Origin: Pontederia crassipes
Taxonomy: Eukaryota; Streptophyta; Magnoliopsida; Commelinales; Pontederiaceae
DNA: 64,000 nucleotides
Assembly (NCBI GenBank): GCA_030549335.1
Contig: CM060190.1
Location: 70,260,118 to 70,324,117 of the forward strand
Direction: 5' to 3'
Shown here: one piece after another, positions 38,834 to 50,050 of the stretch
Numbering within the stretch: position 1 is the stretch's first letter
How the letters are laid out: every line of letters begins with the position of its first letter
Program-made: the position numbers and the translations under genes
Notes under the pieces: model-generated
Told to the model about the DNA's origin: nothing
The model's input: the letters and a program-made list of their open reading frames with translations, nothing else
Databases searched by the model: none

Positions 38834-38934
38834 CGGATAGTCTTGCAATAAAGAAGAAATTATTGTCGTTTAAGTACAAAAGTTAAACTACATTGTTAGA
38901 AGAAGATTTTTTTTCTCAAAAGACACATTGTTAG

Positions 38935-39369
38935 TGATGGGAAAATCCGAGAACAAGGAGAGAAGATCGCAGAGAGATTGCAGAAAAAATAGAGGAGACA
39001 CACGAATTTACCCAGGTTCACCCTTGAGATGAGGGCTACGTCCTGCAAAGAGGTTCCACTATATCGTTTAGGTTTACAGCCGCCACACAAAATTACATCA
39101 GAAAATTAGGCTATTAATAGCCTCTCCAAACTGGGTTTAAAACCCAAACAAACAAAGAAAAAACCTAATCCGAACCACACGGGCCGGCTAAACAAAAGCC
39201 CAAAACCCGTCTAGGTTTCTGCCGTCGGGGGGCGGGGCCCCCCGAATCCCCCCTTTCATTCGTACGCCAGTAATACTGTTAATTGGGTAATACTCAGATT
39301 CCCCTAAGCTCACGTGGGCGAACCCGGTGTGAGAAACAAGGAGCCATGAAGTATTCACCAACTCTAACA
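38935..39369 (-). repeat. 3' LTR of the Copia element
   Basis: 435 bp beginning (minus strand) TGTTAGAGTTGGTGAATACT and ending CCCATCA, with the TG...CA termini expected of an LTR. It contains a GC-rich perfect hairpin (CGGGGGGCGGGGCCCCCCG) near 39220-39245. The tract TTCTCCCACTTGG at 39370-39382, just inside, is the polypurine tract on the minus strand. Confidence 0.92.
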
Positions 39370-42300
39370 TTCTCCCACTTGGTGGATACTTCACACCAAT
39401 GAGAGCCTTGCCAGCAATATTCTTCTTCAATCCGACAGCAATAGAGCACCACTCAAACTTTACACCTGTAACTGCTTTAGTCAGAAAATCAGAACTATTC
39501 TCTGTTGTATCAACCTTTTCAAGCCGAACCTCTTTCTTTTCCACCTTTTTCCGAATAAAGTGATATTGGATGTCAATATGCTTTGTGCGTGAGTGAAATG
39601 CGAGATTCTTAGCTAACTGAATAGCACCTTGATTATCACATCTCACCTCTATAGTACCTTGCTCAAATCCGAGCTCCAAACACAATCGTCGTAGCCATAT
39701 GGCCTCTTTTGCAGCATGAGTAAGAGCCATATATTCTGCTTCTGTAGAAGAAAGTGCTACCACGCTTTGTCTCTTGCTCATCCAACTTAGTGCAGCCCCA
39801 AATAATGTAAAAATATATTCGCTAGTGGATCGTCTACTATCAATGTCTCCACCCCAATCAGCATCTACATGGCCCACAATATCAAGCATCTTTCCTTTCC
39901 TTGTACATTCAAAACACAATGAAAAATCTGAAGTTCCACGAAGGTACCTGAAAACTCTCTTGATAGCATTCCAATGTTCCCTGCCTGGGTTAGACATATA
40001 TCGACTCAAGACTCTCACTGCTTGGGCTATATCTGGACGCGTGCACGCCATGGCGTACATCAAGCTGCCCACTGCACTTGCATATGGCACACGGTCCATC
40101 TCTTCGGCTTCTTCATCCGTCTTCGGGCATTGCTCTGCAGAAAGTTTAGTTCCTAGAGACATAGGAGTACCCACTGGCTTGCAGTCCGACATGTTAAATT
40201 TCTTCAACACTTCTTTTATGTACTTCTCCTGTCCTAGTCACAACTTTCTCTTCTGACGATCTCTTCTAATCTGCATACCCAAAATAAAATTTGCTGGCCC
40301 CAAGTCTTTCATCTCAAACTTCTTGGCCAACAAACCCTTCACTGAATTCACCATCTTCATACTGTTTCCAATCAGCAACATGTCATCCACATACAGTGTA
40401 AGAATGACAAACTGATCTCCAACTCTCTTCACATAAACACAGTGATCTGAATCTGAATGTACAAACTTGAGTTCGAGCATGTACGTATCAAACTTCTGGT
40501 ACCACATCCTTGACGACTGCTTCAATCCATACAAAGACTTCTTCAATTTGCACACCAACTTCTCTTTACCTTGAACTTCAAAGCCTTCTGGTTGCCTCAT
40601 ATATATCTCTTCCTCCAAGTCCCCATGAAGGAATGTCGTCTTCACATCCATCTGCTCTACCTCACGATTATATGCTGCTGCCAGAGATAGAACAAATCTG
40701 ATCGAAGTCATTTTCGCCACGGGAGAGAAAATCTCATCATAGTCGACTCCCTCAACCTGAGAGTACCCTTTAGCTACCAGTCTTGTCTTGTACTTCTCCA
40801 CAGTCTCATTCGGTTTCAGCTTTCGCTTGAATATCCATTTGCAACCAATTGCCTTTCTATCATTAGGCAATTGACACAAGCTCCATGTTTCATTCTTATC
40901 CAGTGATTGCATCTCATCTGCCATAGCAAGCTCCCACTGATTTGCATCATCCATAGACCTTGCATCTTTTACAGAACTAGGTTCTTCTCCGATGATGCTC
41001 AAAGCATGAAACGAACTCAGAGCACTAAGAGAATATCTCAAAGGTGCTCTTCTTTCTCGTGTCGATCTCCTGAGTACTAGTATGGTAGTACCAATATCTG
41101 GGTCTTCATATGAATCTGCATCTTCAACTTCATTAACCGAGTTCTCTTGATCCGGTTCTATAACAGACTCTACTGAAGTATCTCGTGCATCCACCTCTGA
41201 AGTTTCAGAATCAGAATCTTCTTCAAGTACTACCACTTTCTTAGGTTCATCACCTTTTTGAACTTCAACTTGGGAACGTGATTCACGGAAAATAACATCT
41301 CTGCTGTAAACAATAGTCCTTGACTTTGGATTCCACAGTTTGTAGCCCTTGATCCCTTCCTTGTATCCGACAAATATGTTCTTTTCAGATTTACTGTCAA
41401 GCTTACCTCGCTTTTCCTTGGGTATATGAACATATGCGTCACATCCGAACACCCGAACATGAGACAAATTTGGCTTCTTCCCAAACATTGCCTCATAAGG
41501 TGTCTGATACTTCACTGATGAGGTCGGTGAGCGGTTCTTCAGGTAGTTTGCTGTGGCTACAGCTTCTGCCCAGAATTCTTACCCCAATTCAGTCCAACTC
41601 AGCATACATCTGGCCTTCTCTATGAGTGACCGATTTAATCTTTCAGCTACTCCATTCTGCTCAGGTGTATATGGAGTTGTCTTCTGCCTAGCAATACCAT
41701 TGTCCACGCAGAAATGCTCAAACTTATCTGAACAAAATTCACCTCCATTATCTGTACGAAGGACCTTGATCTTGCAGCTCAATTGATTTTCCACCAAAAC
41801 TTTAAATTCTCGAAACTTATCGAATACATCTGATTTATTCTTGATAAAATAAATCCAACTGTATCTCGAAAAATCATCTATAAAAGAAACATAGTACCTA
41901 GACCCTCCAATAGATGGAGTCGGAGTTGGTCCAAAGACATCAGTATGAGTCAGTTCGAGAATCTTCGTTGCTCTTGAACCTGTGTGTTGAAAACTGACTC
42001 GGTTCTGTTTTCCATGGAGGCAATGTTCACAGAACCCGAAGCCCACAGAACAATCCGGAACTCCTTCTACCATCTGACTTGATGCTATAGTGGAGAGTCA
42101 TTTTTCACTGATATGACCTAATCTCCGATGCCACAATATAGATTTGTTGTCTTCATCTTCTTTGGCCTCTTCAGAAATAAATCCGCAGCCCACAGATATT
42201 GTCTCTCCGAGCAACTTGTACAACGTGCCATAGCGAACCCCTCGTGCAATTACAATCGACCCTCTGATCATCTTGCACGAATCCTTATCGCAACTGAATA

Positions 42301-43426
42301 TAACACCCGAGTCAGCCATTGTACCAACAGATAATAAACTCCTGCTCATAAGTGGTATATGCATCACATCTGGTAGAGTCTTCACCGTGCCATCATTCAT
42401 CCTCAACTTCACCCTGCCACGTCCAACAATCTGAACCGCAGTGTCATCTCCGAGCATGACATCCCCACCATTATACTCCTCATATTCACAGAACCAGTGT
42501 TTATGAGGCGTCATGTGGTACGAAGCACCAGTGTCGATAAGCCAGACATCTTTATCTGACTGTGCCGTACATGCAGAAGCCACATACATATCTCCTGCCT
42601 CAGCCTCCTTTTTGTCCGAGGTTGACTCAGCTTCTTTCTTATGTACCAGCTTGTTTTTGCAATCTCGCTTCAGATGGCCACACTCTTGACATCTCCAGCA
42701 TTGCACCTTCTTATCCTTACTCTTCGAACGCCCACGAGATTTGGATCTCCCTCTCTGATTTTGATTCTTTTCCGATTGCCTTCCTCTAGCCGCCAGCGCC
42801 TCTTTACCAGAACTTGCTGATCCCTTTTTCCGTATTTCCTTTGATAACAAGGCAGCACATACACTTTCATACGAAAGTTCTTTATCCCCGTCACCAATCA
42901 CAACAATTAGATTGTCCCATGAATCCGGCAGCGAACAGAGCAATGTTATTGCCTTATCATCATCTTGAAACTTAACACCGATTGATACAAGTTGACTGAT
43001 CACCGTGTTAAAGTTATAAAGATGAGTAGAAAATGAATCACCCTCCTGCATCCGAAGATTGTACAATTTCTTTCTCAGAAATAATTTATTAACCAACGAC
43101 TTACTTTGATATAGGGATTTCAACTTCCTCCACAGATCTCTGGCAGTAGGTTCGTCCATCACATTCGTAAGAATTGAACCCGCGAGACACAGCCGAATCA
43201 AACCCTTCGCCTTTCTATCAATCCGATCCCACTCTTCGATCGTCTTTGGATCTGCCTGACTGGAGGAGGCCTCGTCCGCGACCTTCGCCGCCTCCATGCC
43301 TGGTCTCTCCTTCTCGATTGCCGTCCAAAGATCTCGATCACAAAGGAGATCCTCCATCTTCATCTTCCAGAGATCAAACCGTGTTCCATCAAATTTTTTT
43401 ATCTCGATTCGCGACCCTCCTGACAT
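39188..43426 (-). pseudogene. Copia gag-pol polyprotein, one frame with three internal stop codons
   Basis: A single reading frame of about 1,413 codons, opening MSGGSRIEIKKFDGT. Domains in order: gag with zinc knuckle CWRCQECGHLKRDC, protease with DTGAS, GAG-pre-integrase (LWHRRLGH), integrase core (TDNGGEF), reverse transcriptase with YVDDMLL, and RNase H with SSTEAEYMAL. There are no frameshifts. Three in-frame stops interrupt it: 42098-42100 (TGA, just after the protease/GAG-pre-integrase segment), 41579-41581 (TAA, end of the integrase core) and 40238-40240 (TGA, between reverse transcriptase and RNase H). The frame's last stop lies inside the 3' LTR at 39188-39190, about 60 codons past the polypurine tract. 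The element is therefore coding-defective but structurally whole. Confidence 0.92.
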
Positions 43427-43458
43427 CTCGAATAAACCCTAATTCCTTGAACAACCTG

Positions 43459-43470
43459 TGCTCTGATACC
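43459..43470 (-). other. Primer-binding site of the Copia element
   Basis: The minus strand reads TGGTATCAGAGC two bases inside the 5' LTR. This is the complement of the 3' end of plant initiator tRNA-Met, the usual Copia primer. Confidence 0.9.
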
Positions 43471-43472
43471 AA

Positions 43473-43906
43473 TTGATGGAAAAATCCGAGAACAAGGAGA
43501 GAAGATCGCAGGGAGATTGCAGAAAAAATAGAGGAGACACACGAATTTACCCAAGTTCACCCTTGAGATGAGGGCTACGTCCTGCAAAGAGGTTCCACTA
43601 TATCGTTTAGGTTTACAGCCGCCACACAAAATTACATCAGAAAATTAGGTTATTAATAGCCTCTCCAAACTGGGTTTAAAACCCAAACAAACAGAGAAAA
43701 AACCTAATCCGAACCACACGGGCCGGCTAAACAAAAGCCCAAAACCCGTCTAGGTTTCCGCCGTCGGGGGGCGGGGCCCCCCGAACCCCCCTTTCATTCG
43801 TACGCCAGCAATACTGTTAATTGGGTAATACTCAGATTCCCTAAGCTCACGTGGGCGAACCCGATGTGAGAAACAAGGGGCCTTGAAGTATTCACCAACT
43901 CTAACG
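43473..43906 (-). repeat. 5' LTR of the Copia element
   Basis: 434 bp, nearly identical to 38935-39369. Its outermost base is G (43906) where the terminal A of the other copy is expected, so the terminal dinucleotide is mutated. The primer-binding site follows it directly. Confidence 0.92.
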
Positions 43907-43911
43907 GTTAG

Positions 43912-44283
43912 AAGAAGGGTGCATAATTAATTAACAGTATATATAAGAGAAGGAGGGAGTGATAATATTGTCAACTTCAAATTCTTTCGGCCTTCACGAT
44001 TTTAAAACGTGTCATATGACACGATTAAACTTTTTTTTTCCCTAGTTACACAAAATCATCATAAGGTGAATACTTCCATTAAGGCATTAAGCTGCATCAG
44101 ATAACAGAGTATTCACTCTTCCACGTAAAGAGGGCAAGGAAGAAAGAACCTGCAACTGCATCTTGTACACAAAAGAATCAGTGTGCCAATTACATTTTAT
44201 TTCATATTAGTTTACTAATAAGCAAACATATTCACAGGTTCGATAGTAAACAAAAAAAAAATGCAAACAAATCGGTGGATCGG
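43912..44283. other. Spacer and possible 3' untranslated region
   Basis: No recognised gene. It lies directly downstream of the orphan exons at 44284-44919 (minus strand), so it could contain their 3' untranslated sequence. Confidence 0.4.
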
Positions 44284-44919
44284 TCATATAGGAGTTGATT
44301 CAGAACATTCTGCAGTAGGTAATATGTCTGCAGGCCTTGGCACCTTCTGCCAACCTGCAAAGCCATGGAGAAGCAGCTCAAGAGAGTTTGGTGCTGGTTG
44401 GACTGTGCAGGTTTTATCGAACTCTTGGACCTCGAATACGACATCTTTGGAATCACTTTCTAATAAGCAAGGTTGTGCATCATTGAGAAACAAGTCATCT
44501 TCAGATTTGATCCATCCAGATGAATCTTCTTCTCTGTCTGCTGCCTGCAGGGAACAGCAACAATTTCACTTGTGTCGGTTACTCGGTGTTCATCGGCAAC
44601 TCTTGCTTTGACATTAATCAATAGAAAAACAATGAAAAATGAGTTCCGGAAGAAAGCAAATCTTTCTTCATGTCGTGAACAACAAATCATAAGTCCCGTT
44701 AATAATGCCTTTAACTCTACCCTAACTGAAAATCCAACTGACCCCGAGACACTCCCCCGCGTGCAGAAATCCTAACACATATCTGCACATTTAGAACAAC
44801 AATATATATTGAGATATGAAACTGGAATGACCTCGGGGGAGTGCAATTACCTTCTCTTTCAGATACTTGAAGACCACCTTTTTCTGTCCTGCTTCAAATG
44901 TATTGCATTGTGATAGAAT
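44284..44919 (-). pseudogene. Two last exons of an unidentified gene (partial or relic)
   Basis: Minus strand, exon 44851-44919 (23 codons, from ILSQCNTFEAGQKKVVFKYL) and exon 44284-44544 (87 codons including stop). Both are in phase 0 with clean acceptors (TTCCAG and CTGCAG) and a donor (AAG|GTAATT). The joined C-terminus is acidic and Ser-rich, then contains SLELLLHGFAGWQKVPRP and ends SESTPI. The phase match and splice sites argue for real exons. I recognise no family. No upstream exons were found to the right, where two transposons sit, so this may be a truncated gene, or the upstream exons may lie beyond long introns and be too short to spot. Confidence 0.45.
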
Positions 44920-45290
44920 CTGGAATAATTTTGGGTATAATTTTTATTAGGTGAGTGTTATGATGATTTTTAGAAAGATGAATTAAGAGAACCCAGTATT
45001 TTTCTTTTTTATCCCTATATTTGATATTCAAAATGGAAAAGCAAAACCATATTTTCCTATCCAACACAGTCATCAGTTTTGTCTACTTATTTATAAGAAA
45101 TAATGAATATGTGGGACAAAGATTGACCTATATATATATGAGCCATTGTTGAATGATGATGACTCACAAATAAACACAATCAAGATCTTTACAAATAATT
45201 ATCTATTTGTGAGCCATTAAAATATGATTTAATGATATTCCATATATATGAATCATTTTTTGCTCCACATAGTCATTATTCTCTTATTTA
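44920..45290. other. AT-rich DNA upstream of the orphan exons
   Basis: No exon recognised; probably intron or intergenic. Confidence 0.4.
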
Positions 45291-45721
45291 CATGGTGTTC
45301 ATCGGGTTGGATCGACCCGCGAACCCGATAATCCGACCCGACCCAAACTAGTTTGGGTCGATCGGGTTGGGTACGGGTTGAAAATTTTCGAACCGAGTCG
45401 GCACGACCTGACTTGAAGACTTGATTTTTTTATTATTTTTTAAATTTTTAGTTTTCATCTTTTATGTATAAAAAAATTAAAATACAATATTTTAAATGTG
45501 TAAAATAATGTTTAAATGTTGAATAAGTTATTTTATGATTTTTAAATAAATATTATATAATAATTTTATAATAAATAATAGAGAAAGTAAGAAAAAAAAT
45601 AAAATGGTGGTCGAATAATTCGACCTGATCCAATCCGATCCAAAATGCGCTGACCCGATCCAATTAAAATCGGACAAATCGGGTCTAAGCTTAGGTCAAA
45701 CCCAATCCGTGAACATCCCTA
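45291..45721. mobile_element. hAT-like MITE with perfect 8-bp target duplication
   Basis: 431 bp. The ends are CATGGTGTTCATCGGGTTGG at the left and, reverse-complemented at the right, TAGGGATGTTCACGGATTGG: inverted repeats matching the CAGGGGTGTTCA-type ends of plant hAT elements. The flanks 45283-45290 and 45722-45729 are both CTTATTTA. The sub-terminal parts are packed with GACCCG/CGGGTC words and the middle is AT-rich. No coding capacity. Confidence 0.85.
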
Positions 45722-45729
45722 CTTATTTA

Positions 45730-46139
45730 CAACTTAACTTTAATTAGCAAATTGTAAATTGAAATTATGATTAATTACTATCTTTATTCATATATAATAG
45801 GACATAATTTTTTTTTATTTAGTTAGTTTGAATTGTTAATTGTGATCATAATTTTACGTGATTAAAATTCGGTTGCACATTGTGCTATTAAAATTTGGAT
45901 CAATTTGATCGTTTCTGAACCAGACCGAAATACGGATTTTTTTTTCCTCTTTACAACCATCACTACGATTGTCAGTACGCATTTGCAACAGTTTCTCTGA
46001 AAAAGAATATTTCTTTTTTCTTATTATAACTTGCGACTTTCCCATATAATATTTGGACTGGACTTGTTTAAAAATTAAAAGTAATTAATTCATAATAATA
46101 ATTAGAATAAGATATCACTATTGTTGCTCTAGTTTATCT
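45730..46139. other. AT-rich spacer between two DNA transposons
   Basis: Nothing recognised. A short GGTC/GACC stretch (TGAACCAGACCGAAATACGG) near 45915 hints at older transposon remains. Confidence 0.4.
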
Positions 46140-46148
46140 TATAAAAAT

Positions 46149-46830
46149 GAGTTATTTCTTCTGACTATCTCTAAACTATCATATTTTTTATATTTAATTG
46201 AAAATAACGAACTTTATTTTTTGGATCCTTAAAATATCACGATTTTTCTAATTTGATTCTTCTGTTAACTTCTCCATTATTTTTTAATTTTTTTTATATT
46301 TGTAAAAAGTCTATTATACCCCCTATTATAAATGTTTGTCTATTATCGCTTAAAATAATATATAATTAAAAATAATTAAAAAAAGACTACGTATAAAGGG
46401 GACCGGCGCACTTCGAACGAGCTCGCTCAGGAGACCAACGCCCCCCCCACCGGAGTTCAGCGCCACCTGAGCGAGCTCGCCGACGACCTTTCTCCCTCGC
46501 CGCGCACGACAAAGAAAAGGGGGGCCGACGCCCATCAAGCTGGCAGATCATCAACGAGCTCATTCAGGAGTGCTTACCCCCTTGTATACGTAGTTTTTCT
46601 TTTTTTTATAATTATTATTTATTATATATTATTTTAAAGAAAAATCGACAAACTCTTATAACAAGGGTATAATAAACTTTTCACAAATATAAAAAATGAA
46701 AAATAACAAAAAAATTTCACAGAATTGAATAAAAATCGTGATAATTTAAAAATCTAAAAAACAAAATTTATAATTTGAAATTAAATCTAAAAAATTATGA
46801 TAATTTAAGAATAATCAAAGAAAATAACTC
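46149..46830. mobile_element. Mutator-like nonautonomous element with long TIRs and a GC-rich core (Pack-MULE-like)
   Basis: 682 bp. The left ~250 bp (starting GAGTTATTTCTTCTGACTAT) is matched by the reverse complement of the right ~250 bp (starting GAGTTATTTTCTTTGATTAT). The match runs inward to AAAGACTACGTATA on the left and AAACTACGTATACAAGGGGG on the right. A perfect 9-bp target duplication TATAAAAAT flanks it (46140-46148 and 46831-46839), the size Mutator transposases make. The ~190-bp core (about 46395-46590) is GC-rich in sharp contrast to the AT-rich arms and has internal inverted words (GAGCTCGCTCAGG / CCTGAGCGAGCTC). It looks like a captured host sequence, though its source is not recognised. 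Confidence 0.85.
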
Positions 46831-46839
46831 TATAAAAAT

Positions 46840-47555
46840 ATTTAGCGCTTTAAATAATGATGATAATATTTTTTTAAAGTGACAATATTAATGCTCTTTA
46901 AAATAATACAGTTAGTTCGGTTCACAATGAAATGCCCAGATTAGTCTTCAACTTAAATTCCGATAATTATAAGCTAAATTAATCGCACATTGAAAGATAA
47001 TAATAATTAGGTAACATACTTCGATCTAAAATGAAAAAAGAACAATTGTAATTGCTTACTCAAAATAGAAACATTACTTGATTTTGTATTATCATCTGTC
47101 AGATAAAGATTAATAAATTATTTCACTTTTACTTTAAAGTTAATCTTTATTTGGATGGGGTTGGCAAATTACAGCACGAAAGATAAGGGTAAATTGACAG
47201 CAACACTGTTGCCGCATAATAAATGCGGCAGCTTGAGAGCGAATTGGACCTAAAGTCATCTAACAGTTCATTGCAAATGGATCAAGAATATGAGAGTTAT
47301 CAACTAAGAGGCAAATGAACCAAAAGTTATACCACAGAAAACTAAGGTGCGCATAACAACGGAAATCTTAGAAAATAGAAGTTACAGATTATAATTAAAA
47401 TTGAATCGGCGAAGCTTTTGATTGAAGAGTTTCTAGATGTCTATATCCTGCATTTTTTTTCCCGTTTCTTGACCGCAAGACTTGTTAGGAGGAGGAGGAA
47501 ACGAATAAAAGGAAGAGGATAGAAAAGGCGCTGCGTTGGCGTTCTCCATATGCAT
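46840..47555. other. AT-rich region downstream of histone H4
   Basis: It should contain the H4 3' untranslated region at its right end. No gene or repeat was recognised. Confidence 0.45.
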
Positions 47556-47974
<419 letters not shown>

Positions 47975-48103
47975 GGGAACTGAAGGGGGAAGACCGAAGA
48001 GTGAAGAGTGGCTCTGTTGCTTCGAGGGAGTGGGAACGGGAGAGGCAAGGAGAGCCCGTGATCTTTGTCCAGTAGACGGCTGAGATTTGTTGAACTACGA
48101 CGC

Positions 48104-48121
48104 AAGGGATCGCTGACGTGA
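48104..48121 (-). promoter_or_regulatory. Type-I histone promoter element (hexamer plus octamer half)
   Basis: The minus strand reads TCACGTCAGCGATCCCTT, close to the plant histone type-I element CCACGTCANCGATCCGCG that combines the ACGTCA hexamer with the octamer-like GATCC. Such elements give S-phase expression. The last three bases differ from the consensus. Confidence 0.65.
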
Positions 48122-49402
48122 CAGAACCATTTTCTTGTGATTCGACGTAATACAGATTAATTAAAATGATTATAATTGAAAAAAAAAAGTACCGCTTGGC
48201 ACTAGTATTGAGATTCGAATTTAATACCAAGTATAATATTTTAATTAGTTAATATTTTTTTAATTATTATAACTAATTTTTTATAATTTTAATTAATAAA
48301 ATTAAATAATTTATTTTATAAACTGAATAATAATATATTAATAAATAAATAATATGTATATATTAAATTATAATTAAAAGTTAAAAAATAGAAAAAAGAT
48401 GAAAGTTCATGCTTATAAAAGTTATTGCTAAAAAATAAGAATTTAAACTTTTGTCAGGCCTCACGTGCCATAAGGCATTTGGCCAAATCATTAAGAACTT
48501 TATTAAGTTGGTGCCAAACTTACAGTAGTTTTACGTAAATATCAATGAAACTGAGAATAAGGGTGTAGCGCGAAGCTAAAACGCAGCAATGCACATCATC
48601 ATTTGTACTAGGTCTATCGATAATCTTACAGAAAAAAAAACCCTATTCTATGATATTAATTAATTATCTAAATTCATCTCATCAAATATTCAAAATAATA
48701 ATATATGTTACAAGATTGGATCACGACAGTCGAGCAATATTTAAATTCACTATCTAATTAATAAAATATATAAATATAATAGTGTTTCTATTGTTTTAAC
48801 AATAAAATAATGATTCATTCTACGTCGAATTCGTTATCTTTGCATCACAATTCATATTCCTGAAAATTATTTTGGAACGGTCAAATGGTCCTCTACACAA
48901 CACCGTCCTGATAATTTATGTACAACAGAAACTTGTTTCCTTAACTCGCAAGGAAGGCAAACCTTCTCCAACAAATTTGCAACACGTTTCCTTCGATAAT
49001 TAGTTTTCTTCTAAATATACAAGAAAAAAAAAACAGTATACCGTTTAGCTCTGTTCGTAGTTTTGCTTAATAGTGATACATGCAATATTTAATTAAATAT
49101 TTTTAAAGCCCCAGGGACTAAGCAGTGTGGACATCAATAGCCTCAACGCGATAAATTAACAAATTGGTAAAATAGATCGAGTAATTAACTATATATTTTT
49201 TCGATAATAGCTAATTATTAATTATGGTAAGTAGAGTTTAAATCGTTATTATCGTAAATTAATCGAGTCGCTTGCTTATGGGATAAGTATACACGCGTCA
49301 GGCGGCAGCTTTCCATCGTACGCGTTTCGTGGCTGTGTTGTTTGCATGGAAACTCTGACCCTTCTTATTTAATGCCAGGCAGGTCCTTTTTTTCTCAAAG
49401 TT
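48122..49402. other. Intergenic region between divergent H4 and GRP genes
   Basis: AT-rich with no recognised gene. The right end, with TATATAAC near 49404, is the probable GRP promoter. Confidence 0.45.
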
Positions 49403-49403
49403 T

Positions 49404-49411
49404 CTATATAA
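49404..49411 (+). promoter_or_regulatory. Probable TATA box of the GRP gene
   Basis: CTATATAAC about 30 bp before a CT-rich leader that ends at the leader-intron donor (49490|GTAATT). Confidence 0.45.
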
Positions 49412-50050
49412 CTCTTCTGGTGCCTCTTTCTTTCCCAATTGTTCACCGTCGTCTTCTTCTTCGGATCTTGGTCAGTTTCCAGACGAGCAGGTAATTATTT
49501 TTCTGATCACTACAAAACGTCCGAACGAGTTCTTCCCAATGGTTTTATGATTGTTACATGTCAAGCTTCCTCCATGTTTTATAATCCAAAGTTTATGCTC
49601 TGTACAAGTTTTGATCTTGGATTAATTAGTTGCTATCTTCTCTTTGTTTGCCGTGCGTAGTCGCCTTTCATGTAGTTTCCATATAGTTTTTGGAATGGAT
49701 TATGTCGTTTGATATTTGGATAAGTAGTCGATTATTTATAGATTTGAAATCATTTAGATTTTTTTTGTCAAATTTGGAAACGGTCTCTTTATGGATTAAC
49801 CTTCAGTACTTTCTGTTAATAGAGAACAAAATTGCAAATTGTTGTCACCTGCGGTGAAATTTTACTTCACTTAATTATGATGGCTAAATGAAACATATTA
49901 ATTTATGATTCTAGTAATTATAGCAGAGTTGTGGTATCAGATTGTAAGAATGATGCAGTCTTGGTAATCTAAAAGTAGTCGTCATCTAATAGTAAATTTT
50001 TTTTATTGTGTCTTGTGTTTCTTTGTTCAGAAGTTTCAGCACGCATAAAA

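Larger units (their letters stand above)
38935..43906 (-). mobile_element. Near-complete Ty1/Copia LTR retrotransposon
   Basis: A 4,972-bp element on the minus strand with LTRs at both ends. A 5-bp target duplication GTTAG flanks it at 38930-38934 and 43907-43911. The order LTR, tRNA-Met primer site, gag, protease, integrase, reverse transcriptase, RNase H, polypurine tract, LTR is that of Copia. The two LTRs differ at roughly a dozen positions, so insertion was fairly recent but not current. It inserted about 100 bp from the older LINE. Confidence 0.95.

Noticed and set aside
39774-43476. Plus-strand frames over the Copia element
   Set aside because: Antisense to the long polyprotein frame; no domains.
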